Shown: positions 48,951 to 58,052 of the stretch, in pieces
How positions within the stretch are numbered: position 1 is the stretch's first letter
Layout: each line of letters begins with the position of its first letter
NCBI RefSeq assembly: GCF_900106835.1
Contig: NZ_FNNR01000006.1
Span: forward strand, 124,001 to 188,000
DNA: 64,000 bases
Origin: Arthrobacter sp. cf158
GTDB taxonomy: Bacteria; Actinomycetota; Actinomycetes; Actinomycetales; Micrococcaceae
Direction: 5' to 3'
The notes under the pieces: model-generated
Told to the model about the DNA's origin: nothing
Databases searched by the model: none
The model's input: the letters and a program-made list of their open reading frames with translations, nothing else
Translations under genes and position numbers: made by a program

Positions 48951-48997
48951 AAAAAACCGGCGGTCCCCACTCCTTCAGGAGCAGCAACCGCCGGCTT
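48951..48997 (-). terminator. Terminator of trxA
   Basis: On the minus strand GCCGGCGGT and ACCGCCGGT pair, followed by TTTTTTG. It lies 28 bp past the trxA stop and marks the right edge of the parS desert. Confidence 0.85.
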
Positions 48998-49024
48998 TAG
49001 ATGTTTCAGAATCAGAAATTGACC

Positions 49025-49351
49025 CTAGGACAGGACGTCCGCGAATTCCTTCTCGAAGAACTGCTTCGGCTTGGCGCCGATGACTGTGCTCTTCACTTCT
49101 CCCCCGCTGAACAGGTAGACGGCCGGGATGGAAGTGATGCCGTACTCGGCTGCGATGGCCGGGTTGTCGTCGACGTTGAGTTTCACGACGTCAACCTTCT
49201 CGCTGTACTCAACGGAAATCTCGTCCAGGATGGGGCCGAGCTTGCGGCAAGGGCCACACCACTCTGCCCAGAAGTCCACGATGACCGGCTTCTCGGAAGC
49301 CAGGACATCCGTGCTGAAGCTTGCGTCAGTGACGTCTTTAGCGTTGCTCAT
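49025..49351 (-). CDS. trxA: Thioredoxin
   Basis: The 108-residue thioredoxin has the active site WAEWCGPCRKLGP with the CGPC redox pair, and cis-proline in TSIPAVYLF. It reduces protein disulfides using electrons from TrxB, encoded 34 bp upstream on the same strand. ATG 49351 is chosen with GAAGGGAAA upstream; the frame remains open into trxB but that part is antisense-like noise. Confidence 0.97.
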   Translation of the reverse strand: MSNAKDVTDASFSTDVLASEKPVIVDFWAEWCGPCRKLGPILDEISVEYSEKVDVVKLNVDDNPAIAAEYGITSIPAVYLFSGGEVKSTVIGAKPKQFFEKEFADVLS

Positions 49352-49385
49352 AACTTTTCCCTTCGTATGGTTGCTTGGATGCAGC

Positions 49386-50342
49386 TTAGGAGTGCAGGTC
49401 TGCGAGGTAGTGCTCAACATCGAGGGCGGCCACGCAACCGGAACCCGAAGCCGTGATGGCCTGGCGGTAGGTGGGGTCGATGACATCGCCCGAGGCGAAG
49501 ACACCCTTGATGTTGGTCCGGGAGCTGCGGCCCTCCACGGCGATGGTTCCCTCTGGGGTCAGATCAACTTTGCCCTTGATAAGGTCCGTGCGGGGATCGT
49601 TGCCGATGGCCACGAAGACGCCGGTGACAGCGAGTTCGGACTCGGTACCGTCCACCAGGTTCTTCAGCTTCAGGCCAGTGACCTTGTCCCCACCGAGAAC
49701 ATCTTCGACGGCGGTGTTCCAGACGAAGTTGATCTTCTCGTGTGCCTGGGCGCGGTCACCCATGATCTTGGAAGCCTTGAGGGTATCGCGGCGGTGAACC
49801 ACGGTTACGGACTTGGCGAACTTGGTGAGGAACAGTGCTTCTTCCATGGCGGAGTCGCCACCACCAATTACGGCGATTTCCTGGTCCTTGAAGAAGAAAC
49901 CATCGCAGGTTGCACACCAGCTCACGCCGTGGCCGGAGAGGCGCTTTTCGTTGGCCAAGCCGAGCTCGCGGTATGCCGAACCGGTGGACAGGATGATGGC
50001 CTTGGCCTGGAAGGTCTCCCCCGTGCCGATGGTTACGGTCTTGATGTCGCCGTCGAGATCGAGTTCGGTGACATCCTCGAAGAGGATCTCGGTACCGAAA
50101 CGTGCGGCCTGCTTCTCGAAGTTCTCCATCAGGTCCGGGCCCATGATGCCTTCCGGGAAGCCCGGGTAGTTTTCCACGTCCGTGGTGTTCATCAGTTCGC
50201 CACCAGCGGTGACGGAACCGGCAATGAGCAGAGGCTTCATGTTGGCGCGGGCGGTGTAAACAGCGGCTGTATAGCCGGCAGGGCCTGAACCTACGATGAT
50301 GACGTCACGCACCTGCGATGCGCTGTTTTCTGCAATGCTCAC
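49386..50342 (-). CDS. trxB: Thioredoxin-disulfide reductase
   Basis: The 318-residue flavoenzyme has FAD-binding VIIVGSGPAGYTAAVYTAR, the redox-active WCATCDGFF, the NADPH motif VIGGGDSAMEEALFL and a final FAD block VFASGDVIDPTYRQAITA. It forms an operon with trxA. Confidence 0.97.
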   Translation of the reverse strand: MSIAENSASQVRDVIIVGSGPAGYTAAVYTARANMKPLLIAGSVTAGGELMNTTDVENYPGFPEGIMGPDLMENFEKQAARFGTEILFEDVTELDLDGDIKTVTIGTGETFQAKAIILSTGSAYRELGLANEKRLSGHGVSWCATCDGFFFKDQEIAVIGGGDSAMEEALFLTKFAKSVTVVHRRDTLKASKIMGDRAQAHEKINFVWNTAVEDVLGGDKVTGLKLKNLVDGTESELAVTGVFVAIGNDPRTDLIKGKVDLTPEGTIAVEGRSSRTNIKGVFASGDVIDPTYRQAITASGSGCVAALDVEHYLADLHS

Positions 50343-50489
50343 GTGGCGTGAACCTCTTCCTTAGTCGATGCTGCGGCTTTCGGGGCAGCCACCTGACTCA
50401 ACCCCTGTAACGCCCCAAATATTCCGTTGGAGTTGGGGACCCTAAAAGCCACCATCATTCAGGGTACCGTCTGGGGACACGGCACATCG

Positions 50490-50524
50490 AAGTGGGGACC
50501 CCCGATGACCGGGAGTCCCCACTT
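50490..50524 (-). terminator. Probable hairpin between the pseudokinase gene and trxB
   Basis: AAGTGGGGAC and GTCCCCACTT form a perfect 10-bp stem, 23 bp beyond the stop of the upstream minus-strand gene. A T-run on the minus strand is not clear. Confidence 0.5.
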
Positions 50525-50546
50525 TACGAAAGTGCCTGAAAACTGG

Positions 50547-52208
50547 TTACTGGACAGTGACCTCGGCCAGACGGAGGCCGTAGCCGAATCGGGTCTTAGG
50601 GGCCGCCAGCTTGGGGAGGGCCTTGATGACCACAATGACGTACTGGGTCTGCGTGGGTGCGGCCAGCGGCATGGTCAGCTCCGGGGAGGTGAAGCTGTTG
50701 GTGCCTACGAGCTTGGCGCCGTCCATGGCGGGACGATCGTTGGTGTAGACGCTGATGCTTCCGCCGGAACCACCCAGCTGGTTGAGGACGATGGACTTGA
50801 CCTCCGCCGGCTCCTTCAGCTTGACCACCAGTGGCATTTCTCCGAAGAGTCCGCCCCAGTCAGCAGTGGCAAACTCCATGTCCGACCAGTAGCTCGCAGC
50901 GTTGCCGTCGAAAGCCCTCGTCAGGTCCTTGTCGTACTCTGCGGCGAAGGGGAAGTCCCCCAGACGGGTAATGCCGGCGATCGCCGGAGGAGCTGCCGGG
51001 GGCGCAGTCTCGGAGGGCGTCGGCTCCTCGGAGGGCGGGGTGGTGGTCTGCGGGGCGGTGGTGTTCTGTGTGGCTGCAGGTGTACCGGAGGGCAGGAGGC
51101 TGCCCAGGTTGGTGACCGCAAGGACCAGACCGACAATCAGGACTGCGGCGAGCAAACCGCCCACAAGCCAGCGAAGGGACCGGGGTTCCTTCTCAGGAGC
51201 TTCGTCCTCGTAGACCTCTTCATCGTCGTAGTCGTTCTGTACAGCGGCCGACGCCGGGAAGCTGGTCGGGGCGCGGTCGTAACCCGGGTCCGAGGTACTG
51301 CTCGCGGCAGCGGCTCCCCCTGCAGCGGCACCGCCACCGGCAAAGCCGTAGTCCTCGTCGGACCACAATGAAACCTTGGGTTCCGCTGGCTCCCGGGCAG
51401 GTGCCGGTTGCGAGCTGACTGCTTGGGTGGGCGGTTGGGCCGGAGCAGTGGGCTTGTTAGCAGGCTGCGCAGGCTGGGACGTAACGGCCTGGGTGGGCGG
51501 CTGGTTGGACGGGGCGGCCGTGGCGGGGGCGGCAGCAGAACCCGAGCCGGCGGCAGCGTCGGCGTCGTGATTCTTCGAACTTGAGTTCTTCCACGCGGCG
51601 AGACCGGCGGCACCGGCACCGGCCGCGGCAGCAGCCAACTTTCCTGCGATGCCGCTCTTGGGTGCTGAGGGGCTGGAGGAGGGCATAGGAGGCACATTGC
51701 CGGCTTGGGAGCCGGAGACGGGTTGCTCCGCGTCTCCCTCGGACGGAATGGGGTAACCGTTCTCGTCGTACTGGATGTACTCGGCGTCGTGCTCATCATC
51801 CTCGTAGAGGCCGTCGTAAGTTTCGGGCTCGTACGTCCGGGGCTGGCCAAAGATTTCGCTGCCGAGCGTCTCCGTGAAGAAAGGCTCGATGTATGGCGGG
51901 TTGGTTGCCACCACCAGGTCCAGCAAATCAGGCGCTGTGCTGTGGTTGGTGATGAGGTACGTGGTGTTGTCGCTAACGCCGAGATCCAGGATCTGGACGT
52001 GGCCGGGGCGTTCTCCGGTAGCCACTTCACGGGCGCTCTGAGCAACCTGCTCGGCGTTTCCGGGGCCGGCGACAAGGATGCTCACGGGACGGTTGAGGAC
52101 CTGGTCCACGCCGTCGAGCACCTGATCTTGGTCATGCGAGGTCAGTACATTGGCCGTGACCTTATAGCGGCCGCCAAGTACAGATCCGACGTCGATCGGG
52201 TGGGACAC
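50547..52208 (-). CDS. Degenerate kinase-like membrane protein next to MurJ
   Basis: The 553-residue protein starts like a kinase N-lobe (VGSVLGGRYKVTANVL, then DGVDQVLNRPVSILVAG) but the ATP-anchoring lysine of the V-A-x-K motif is missing and no catalytic HRD or DFG motif follows. A long acidic and then Ala/Pro-rich linker leads to one transmembrane helix (LVGGLLAAVLIVGLVLAV, near 350) and an extracellular C-terminal domain of about 140 residues (SYWSDMEFATADWGGLFGEM, PLVVKLKEPAEVKSIVLNQL), which looks like a discoidin-type beta sandwich. In mycobacteria a pseudokinase and such a domain are fused to MurJ; here they form a separate gene 140 bp downstream of murJ. Confidence 0.82.
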   Translation of the reverse strand: MSHPIDVGSVLGGRYKVTANVLTSHDQDQVLDGVDQVLNRPVSILVAGPGNAEQVAQSAREVATGERPGHVQILDLGVSDNTTYLITNHSTAPDLLDLVVATNPPYIEPFFTETLGSEIFGQPRTYEPETYDGLYEDDEHDAEYIQYDENGYPIPSEGDAEQPVSGSQAGNVPPMPSSSPSAPKSGIAGKLAAAAAGAGAAGLAAWKNSSSKNHDADAAAGSGSAAAPATAAPSNQPPTQAVTSQPAQPANKPTAPAQPPTQAVSSQPAPAREPAEPKVSLWSDEDYGFAGGGAAAGGAAAASSTSDPGYDRAPTSFPASAAVQNDYDDEEVYEDEAPEKEPRSLRWLVGGLLAAVLIVGLVLAVTNLGSLLPSGTPAATQNTTAPQTTTPPSEEPTPSETAPPAAPPAIAGITRLGDFPFAAEYDKDLTRAFDGNAASYWSDMEFATADWGGLFGEMPLVVKLKEPAEVKSIVLNQLGGSGGSISVYTNDRPAMDGAKLVGTNSFTSPELTMPLAAPTQTQYVIVVIKALPKLAAPKTRFGYGLRLAEVTVQ

Positions 52209-52348
52209 GTGTTCCTCCTAGGCTGTCCGGGAGCTGCGGGTCCTGCACGTGGCTCGCCCGGCGAGCCGGTTGAACCGCTGTTGCAACTACCTATATTCGT
52301 TTCTAGCCTAGCCGATTGGCGCCCGCCGCCCGCGTTGGCGGCACCGGC

Positions 52349-54355
52349 TTACTTCCGGCGGTTTCCCCGCGATGGGAAGTACGGATTCTGTCCGGCGTCG
52401 CCTTGGTAGGTGCGTCGACCCGGCAGCGGGACCTGCGGACGGAACTTGCCTGCGCGGGCAGTACTGGGCATTTCCTCTTCCGGGAGGTAGGTCTTGGGAG
52501 CTTCCGGGCCGGCCACGGGAGCCGCCCTTCGAGGTTCTACAGCCGGACCCGCCCTGAACGAAGCGGCGTCGAACTCGCCCGAGATGCGCGGGATCAAACC
52601 GGTATCGTCCGAGACCGTGGCCCGGGCCGCCGTCGTGGTTTCTGCCGCAGCACCAACAGGCGCGGGAGCGCCGCGTCCCAAACGGCCCATGAGCGGGCGG
52701 AGGAGGTCGCGAAGTTCGGTGACGTGGAAGACGCGGAGCAGGACCAGGTACGCGAGCAGCATGACAGGCCCGACGACGACCACCGTCACCAGTGCGGCCG
52801 GGCGGCTGCTCCAGGCGAATCCATCGGCCCGGTAACTGCCCAGAAGCCACAGCGCACCGGCACCGGCCAGTGCGGAACCCAGCCCGGCGTAGCCCATGCG
52901 GATATAGGAATTCGCGATGCGTGGGCCGTCGAGGTGGCCCAGCAACCGGCGCAGGAACATCACGCTGATCACGACGGACAGGATGTTGCCCAGTGTGTAG
53001 AGAATGGCGATCGCGTAGATGATCTGACCGACGGGGAGGAACTGGATGAAGAACGCGCCCACGACGTAGATCACCGCCAGCCACAGCTGCACGTACAAGG
53101 GCGTGCGGGCATCCTCATTGGCGTAGAACACGCGGGACATCATGAAGTTCGCGCTCAAGAAGGGGGTGCTGAGGGCCAGGATGGTGAGCGTCTGTGCCAG
53201 CATGACGCCGTCCTGCGGGTTGCCACCCGAGAAGAACATCCCCAGCGGGCCAGCCAGCGCAAACAGGGCCAGGGCGCCGAAAACCGTTGCGACGGCCATG
53301 GTCCGCAGGCCGTGTGACAGGGCGTCCCGCAGCTCGCCCTTGTTGCCTTCCTGGGATGCGCGTGTCATGCGATTAAAGAGGACTGTGGCCAAGGACAAAG
53401 CGATGATCGAGTGCGGCAGCAGGTAGAGCTGGCTGGCCACTTCCAGGACAGCGTTGCCCGGCAGGACGGCAGCAGCGGCAGTATCCCCCGCGTTGTCCAA
53501 CCGCAAGCGTTCAGCGCCGGGAATGGTGGCGATCCTCATGACGTAAAGGAACGCCAACTGCCCGACGGCGGCAGTCGCCAGAGTCCACACGCTCAGTTTG
53601 GCAGCCTGACCCAGTCCAACGCCGCGCCAACCAAAGCGCGGACGCAGGCCAAGGCGCAGCCGGAAGACGGGCACGAGCAGGATGGCCGTCTGGGCGATCA
53701 CACCAAAGGTGGAGAACCCGGCAATCAGGAAGGTCTGGGTGGGTCCCCAATTGTCCACAGTGTGCGGGTTGGTGATGTTGGCGCCCAGGATCCAGATGAA
53801 CATACCCAAGCCGGCGATGGCCACAAGGTTGTTCAGGATGGGCGCCCACATGGCCGGGCCGAACGCTCCGTGGGCGTTCAGTACCTGGGTGAGCATGGCA
53901 TAGAGCCCGTAGAAGAAGATCTGCGGCAGGCACCAGAAAGCGAAAGTCACTGCCAGGGCTTTTTGCTGTTCTGAGTAGCCCTGCGTGGTGAGGTCGATGA
54001 CCAAGGGCGCTGCGAGCGTCACCAATGCCGTCAATGCCAGCAGTACCAGCACGGCCAACGTCAGCAGGCGGCTGATGTAATCCGCGCCGCGGTCCGGAGC
54101 CTTGCTGGCCTTGATGATCTGTGGGACAAGAACGGCGTTGAACACGCCGCCCGCCACCAGCAGGAAGATCAGGTTGGGAAGGTTGTTCGCGTTAATGAAC
54201 GTGTCATTGACCGTCGAACCAAGGCCAAGGGCTGCGCCGAGCATCCACGTTTTGGCGAAGCCAAGGAACCGGGAAACGAGCGTTCCTGCCGCCATGATGG
54301 CGCTGGAACGTGCTTCTCCGGATTGAACGGACTGGGTGGTTTTGGCTTCAGACAT
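52349..54355 (-). CDS. murJ: Lipid II flippase MurJ
   Basis: The 668-residue integral membrane protein has about 14 helices and the MOP/MurJ pattern (AIMAAGTLVSRFLGFAKTWM, NLPNLIFLLVAGGVFNAVLV, FNRMTRASQEGN). It flips the peptidoglycan precursor lipid II outward. The last ~130 residues are a cytosolic Pro/Ala/Arg-rich tail. It lies 26 bp downstream of the NUDIX gene and upstream of the pseudokinase-like gene, all on the minus strand. Confidence 0.94.
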   Translation of the reverse strand: MSEAKTTQSVQSGEARSSAIMAAGTLVSRFLGFAKTWMLGAALGLGSTVNDTFINANNLPNLIFLLVAGGVFNAVLVPQIIKASKAPDRGADYISRLLTLAVLVLLALTALVTLAAPLVIDLTTQGYSEQQKALAVTFAFWCLPQIFFYGLYAMLTQVLNAHGAFGPAMWAPILNNLVAIAGLGMFIWILGANITNPHTVDNWGPTQTFLIAGFSTFGVIAQTAILLVPVFRLRLGLRPRFGWRGVGLGQAAKLSVWTLATAAVGQLAFLYVMRIATIPGAERLRLDNAGDTAAAAVLPGNAVLEVASQLYLLPHSIIALSLATVLFNRMTRASQEGNKGELRDALSHGLRTMAVATVFGALALFALAGPLGMFFSGGNPQDGVMLAQTLTILALSTPFLSANFMMSRVFYANEDARTPLYVQLWLAVIYVVGAFFIQFLPVGQIIYAIAILYTLGNILSVVISVMFLRRLLGHLDGPRIANSYIRMGYAGLGSALAGAGALWLLGSYRADGFAWSSRPAALVTVVVVGPVMLLAYLVLLRVFHVTELRDLLRPLMGRLGRGAPAPVGAAAETTTAARATVSDDTGLIPRISGEFDAASFRAGPAVEPRRAAPVAGPEAPKTYLPEEEMPSTARAGKFRPQVPLPGRRTYQGDAGQNPYFPSRGNRRK

Positions 54356-54381
54356 CGCCTTTATCGTCCCATGTACCCGGG

Positions 54382-54933
54382 TCAGAGGTGTTCGGGCAGC
54401 ACTTCCCGTGCCAAATCTGCGATGCGGCGTTCATTCGGGAAGGACAATTTGCGGGCGAGTTCCTGGATGGGAACCCACGCGGCGTCCACGGCTTCCTGAT
54501 CAGGATCGTTCTCGATGGTCAGCTCACCGCCGGTTGCCTGGAGCAGGAAGTGATGCACGGTTTTGTGGACGCGGTGGCCGCTTACCGTGAACCAATAGTC
54601 GATGCTTCCCAGGGGTGCCAGGATGCTGCCTTCGATGCCGGTTTCCTCGGCGATCTCGCGGACAGCAGCTTCCTCGTTGTTCTCGCGGCCTTCCGGATGG
54701 CCCTTCGGCAGGCACCACTCAAGCCGGCCACCCCTATTAAGGCGGGCGATGATCGCAACCCGGAGTTCGCCGTCGGACGTGTCTACTACAACGCCGCCTG
54801 CGGACACTTCCTCCACAGTGGGAAGCGAGGCCTGCACCGGGTGCTGCGGGGCGGGCGCGACGTGCGCACCGATTGCCGACGGCAACGGTGCGTTTGTCCT
54901 CCTGCCAGGAGCGCTCGGGATCGGGTTGGCCAT
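54382..54933 (-). CDS. NUDIX hydrolase
   Basis: The 183-residue protein has a complete Nudix box, GHPEGRENNEEAAVREIAEETG, in the GX5EX7REUXEEXGU pattern (residues shown end before the last hydrophobic), preceded by SAGGVVVD and WCLPK. It hydrolyses a nucleoside diphosphate derivative; the substrate is not predictable. The N-terminal 45 residues are a Pro/Ala-rich extension. ATG 54933 (MANPIPSAPG) is preferred to the open frame reaching 55017. The NUDIX-MurJ-CCA enzyme neighbourhood is conserved in actinobacteria. Confidence 0.88.
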   Translation of the reverse strand: MANPIPSAPGRRTNAPLPSAIGAHVAPAPQHPVQASLPTVEEVSAGGVVVDTSDGELRVAIIARLNRGGRLEWCLPKGHPEGRENNEEAAVREIAEETGIEGSILAPLGSIDYWFTVSGHRVHKTVHHFLLQATGGELTIENDPDQEAVDAAWVPIQELARKLSFPNERRIADLAREVLPEHL

Positions 54934-55081
54934 GAGGTCCACTCTAACGACTCTTGCCCCGGAGTGATGACCGGGACATGGCCACAAGATGTACTGCAGG
55001 AGATGGTCCGCGGACACATGCCTGATTTCGCATGGAACAGTGGCCCACTGCTGCGCAAAAATCTGCCAAGCTTAAGGAACT

Positions 55082-56551
55082 ATGGCGCACGTATTGGACA
55101 GCTCTTCAGTTAACTTCACCATCGATCCGGTGGTGCTCGACCTTGGGCAGCGCTTTGTCGACGCCGGATTCGAGCTGTCCTTGGTAGGTGGACCCGTGCG
55201 CGACCTCTTCTTGGGGAGGACATCCCCGGACCTCGACTTCACCACCGATGCAACGCCGGACCAGACCATCGCCGTCATCAGGAAGTGGGCGGACAACTTC
55301 TGGGAAATCGGCCGCGCCTTCGGCACGATCGGAATGAAGAAGAGCGGCTTCCAAATTGAAATCACCACGTACCGGGCCGAGGCGTACGACCCCGATTCCC
55401 GCAAGCCCGTGGTGGCGTTCGGCAACTCCCTGACCGACGACCTGCTGCGCCGCGACTTCACCATCAATGCCATGGCGCTGCGACTGCCCAGCCTGGAACT
55501 CGTGGATCCCTTCGGTGGAGTCCGTGACCTCCACGCGTCCGAGCTCGCGACGCCCGGTGCACCTGAAGCGTCTTTCTCCGACGATCCGCTGCGCATGATG
55601 CGCGCGGCCCGTTTCGCGTCGCAGCTCGGCGTGTCGGTTCACGACGACGTCCGGCTGGCCATGTCCCAAATGGCGGACCGGATCAAGATCATTTCCGCCG
55701 AGCGCGTCCGCGAGGAACTGGTCAAGCTTATTAACGGCGCGCACCCGCGCGTGGGGATCGATCTCCTGGTGGACACCGGCCTGGCAGAGTTCGTGCTCCC
55801 CGAAGTCAGCGCTCTCCGATTGGAAGCAGACGAGCACCACCGTCATAAGGACGTGTACCAGCACTCACTGCAGGTGCTGGAGCAGGCTGCCGCATTGGAA
55901 ACGGGCCCCGACGGTCCGGTGCCCGGCCCCGATTTTGTGCTGCGCTTTGCAGCATTGATGCACGACGTCGGCAAGCCGGCTACGCGACGTTTTGAACAGG
56001 GCGGCGCGGTGAGCTTCCGCCACCATGATGTGGTGGGTGCGAAACTGACCGCCAAACGTATGAAGGCGCTGCGGTTCGACAACGACTCCATCAAAGCCGT
56101 GTCCCGCCTGGTGGAACTGCACATGCGGTTTTATGGCTATGGTGACGCAGGCTGGAGCGACTCCGCTGTCCGCCGGTACGTCACCGACGCCGGTCCCCTG
56201 CTGGAGCGCCTGCACCGGTTGACCCGATCCGACGTCACCACGCGTAACCAGCGCAAGGCAGACCGCTTGTCCTTCGCCTACGATGACCTTGAACATCGCA
56301 TCTCGGCGCTCTTGGAGCAGGAATCGTTGGCAGCAGTCCGGCCTGACCTCGATGGAGCGCAAATCATGGCTCTCCTGGGACTCAAGCCTGGTCCCGTGGT
56401 TGGCAAGGCCTATAAGTTCCTTCTCGAGGAACGCATGGAACACGGACCTCTTTCGCCGGAGGAAGCCGAGCAGAAACTCTTGGCATGGTGGGAAGCGCAA
56501 CCCGAGTCCGCCGTTGTCGAGCCTTTGACCGAAACTGAGGAGCCCTCATGA
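55082..56551 (+). CDS. CCA tRNA nucleotidyltransferase
   Basis: The 489-residue enzyme adds or repairs the CCA end of tRNAs, needed here for tRNA-Ile, which lacks an encoded CCA. The nucleotidyltransferase head has GGPVRDLFLG and the metal-binding DLD at 50-52; RRDFTINAMAL follows. An HD domain (HRHKDVYQHSLQVLEQA, LMHDVGKPATRR) is fused near residues 255-306. It diverges from the NUDIX gene and overlaps the phosphatase gene by 4 bp. Confidence 0.94.
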   Translation: MAHVLDSSSVNFTIDPVVLDLGQRFVDAGFELSLVGGPVRDLFLGRTSPDLDFTTDATPDQTIAVIRKWADNFWEIGRAFGTIGMKKSGFQIEITTYRAEAYDPDSRKPVVAFGNSLTDDLLRRDFTINAMALRLPSLELVDPFGGVRDLHASELATPGAPEASFSDDPLRMMRAARFASQLGVSVHDDVRLAMSQMADRIKIISAERVREELVKLINGAHPRVGIDLLVDTGLAEFVLPEVSALRLEADEHHRHKDVYQHSLQVLEQAAALETGPDGPVPGPDFVLRFAALMHDVGKPATRRFEQGGAVSFRHHDVVGAKLTAKRMKALRFDNDSIKAVSRLVELHMRFYGYGDAGWSDSAVRRYVTDAGPLLERLHRLTRSDVTTRNQRKADRLSFAYDDLEHRISALLEQESLAAVRPDLDGAQIMALLGLKPGPVVGKAYKFLLEERMEHGPLSPEEAEQKLLAWWEAQPESAVVEPLTETEEPS

Positions 56552-57129
56552 ACGCTGCGACTTCCCCGCGTCCGCAACTCTGGATCCTTCGCCACGGCGA
56601 AACGGAATGGTCCAAGAGCGGGCAGTACACGGGCCTGACGGATCTTCCCTTGACGGTGGAAGGTGAGCAGCAGGCTGTTGAAGCACGCAAGGTTCTTGAA
56701 GGAATCGACTTCGACCTCGTCCTGACCTCGCCGCTGCGCCGTGCCCGCCGCACTGCCGAACTGGCCGGCTACCCGGACGCCGTGCACGAGCCGTTGGCTG
56801 TCGAATGGAATTACGGCGACTACGAAGGCATCAGCTCGGACCTCATCCGTAAGGACAACCCGGACTACCTCATCTGGACCGACGGCGTGCCGAACGGGGA
56901 AACGCTGGATGAAGTAGCTGCCCGCGCGGACAAGATCATCGGGCGTGTGCTTGAGTCCGGAATGGACAACGTCCTGGTGGTGGCACACGGTCATTTCTCC
57001 CGCATCCTGACGGCGCGGTGGCTGGAAATGGATGCCCGCGAAGGCCGGCACTTCATTCTTGGAACCGCGAAGGTATGCACTCTTGGTTGGGATAAGCGGA
57101 CGCCGGCAATTGTCCGCTGGGGTCTTTAA
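56548..57129 (+). CDS. Histidine phosphatase family protein
   Basis: The 193-residue protein has the catalytic RHG at 15-17 (WILRHGETEWS), the GLTDLPLT block, DLVLTSPLRRARRTAEL, and the second histidine in VVAHGHFSR. It belongs to the phosphoglycerate mutase-like superfamily, most likely a phosphatase; the substrate is unknown. It is coupled to the CCA enzyme gene (ATGA). Confidence 0.92.
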   Translation: MNAATSPRPQLWILRHGETEWSKSGQYTGLTDLPLTVEGEQQAVEARKVLEGIDFDLVLTSPLRRARRTAELAGYPDAVHEPLAVEWNYGDYEGISSDLIRKDNPDYLIWTDGVPNGETLDEVAARADKIIGRVLESGMDNVLVVAHGHFSRILTARWLEMDAREGRHFILGTAKVCTLGWDKRTPAIVRWGL

Positions 57130-57311
57130 AACATGAATTTCAAAAAACTTTTGGCAAATTAGCTAATTGCGCTGGTCAAACTCCTTCTTCATGGGGTAGC
57201 TTATATCTTGTTCCCAGAGCGACCCGCCGGGAACCAGGCGTGCATTCACCGGTTAGTCAGCCGGGACAATGCCACAGCAGGCTGTTTCAGCCAGAAAAGG
57301 AGGTTGGGAAA
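57130..57311 (+). promoter_or_regulatory. Leader/promoter of small ORF
   Basis: This AT-richer stretch after the phosphatase gene probably contains the promoter of the 28-codon ORF. It ends with a perfect Shine-Dalgarno, AAAAGGAGGT, at about 57294-57303. No known RNA family is recognised. Confidence 0.4.
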
Positions 57312-57398
57312 ATGATTACTTTGACTAGCGGACGGAAGTTGACTGTCACTGCTACCCCGGCCTCTGCTGATGATGCGCGCCATTTTTGGACTCGCTGA
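57312..57398 (+). CDS. Small ORF, 28 aa, with strong ribosome site
   Basis: MITLTSGRKLTVTATPASAD and a short ending HFWTR follow AAAAGGAGGT at ideal spacing. I do not recognise it. It may be a leader peptide or small protein; no close downstream gene depends on it obviously. Confidence 0.5.
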   Translation: MITLTSGRKLTVTATPASADDARHFWTR

Positions 57399-57738
57399 CC
57401 ACTCCTGACCTACCGGACCGGCCTGTTGCCGGCGGTGTTCATGGCAGCCATTCTTTCTTCGGATGGCTGAGTAGTCAGTTGTAGGCGCGGACCCACGCAG
57501 CATGCCGCGGGTGCGCAGTTTCCCCAAAGTTCGGAACCAGCTTCTTGTTGGGTGGACTGCCGGAAGCACGCGCAATTGTGCACGACGATCCAGGTTTCCC
57601 TGAATCGGTCCGCTTAATCCCCTTTTATCAGCCTCGGCTATTTGTGCCCTTTTGGCCTTTGTTTTCCCATGAATTCAATTGGCTCTAATTGTTGTGCCCA
57701 AATACCGGTGATTTACTCCCCCGAAAGGAGGTGAAACC
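57399..57738. other. Intergenic stretch between two small ORFs
   Basis: In 340 bp I see no gene. An inverted repeat around 57415-57435 (CCGGCCTGTTGCCGG) could end transcription of the 28-aa ORF. An AT-rich segment at about 57620-57715 probably holds the promoter of the next small gene. Confidence 0.4.
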
Positions 57739-57879
57739 ATGCCAAAGCGCCCCGAAGACATGCGCTTCTACAAGAGCAGCGATGCTCCCAAGGACCGTAC
57801 TCTGTTCAATGGCCAGCTGCTCGACCAACGCCGTGAAGACGTCTACGTTGTCCTGCACCAAATGGGACTCATCCGCTGA
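57739..57879 (+). CDS. Small hypothetical protein, 46 aa
   Basis: MPKRPEDMRFYKSSDAPKDR continues TLFNGQLLDQRREDVYVVLH and ends QMGLIR. It is preceded by AAAGGAGGTGA, a near-complete complement of the 16S rRNA 3' end, and followed by a strong terminator at 57935, so it is a well-formed monocistronic unit. It is soluble and charged, without cysteines. I do not recognise the family. Confidence 0.72.
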   Translation: MPKRPEDMRFYKSSDAPKDRTLFNGQLLDQRREDVYVVLHQMGLIR

Positions 57880-57934
57880 TGACCTTCAGCCATTCCGAAG
57901 GAGTTTCAGGTGCAACATATTCATGCTGAACCTC

Positions 57935-57966
57935 AAGGAGCCCACGCGGCTACGCGTGGGCTCCTT
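57935..57966 (+). terminator. Strong hairpin terminator
   Basis: AAGGAGCCCACGC, loop GGCTAC and GCGTGGGCTCCTT form a perfect 13-bp stem, 55 bp after the 46-aa ORF. Confidence 0.88.
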
Positions 57967-58052
57967 GCTCTTAACAGCGATGCTTCGCCTACTGCCTCTC
58001 AGGCGTTAACCCCCTGATGCTGTAACTCCGAGCATGACGGTAAGCTCGATCC

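Noticed and set aside
52316..53317. 333-codon plus-strand frame
   Set aside because: Antisense to murJ, low-complexity charged product.
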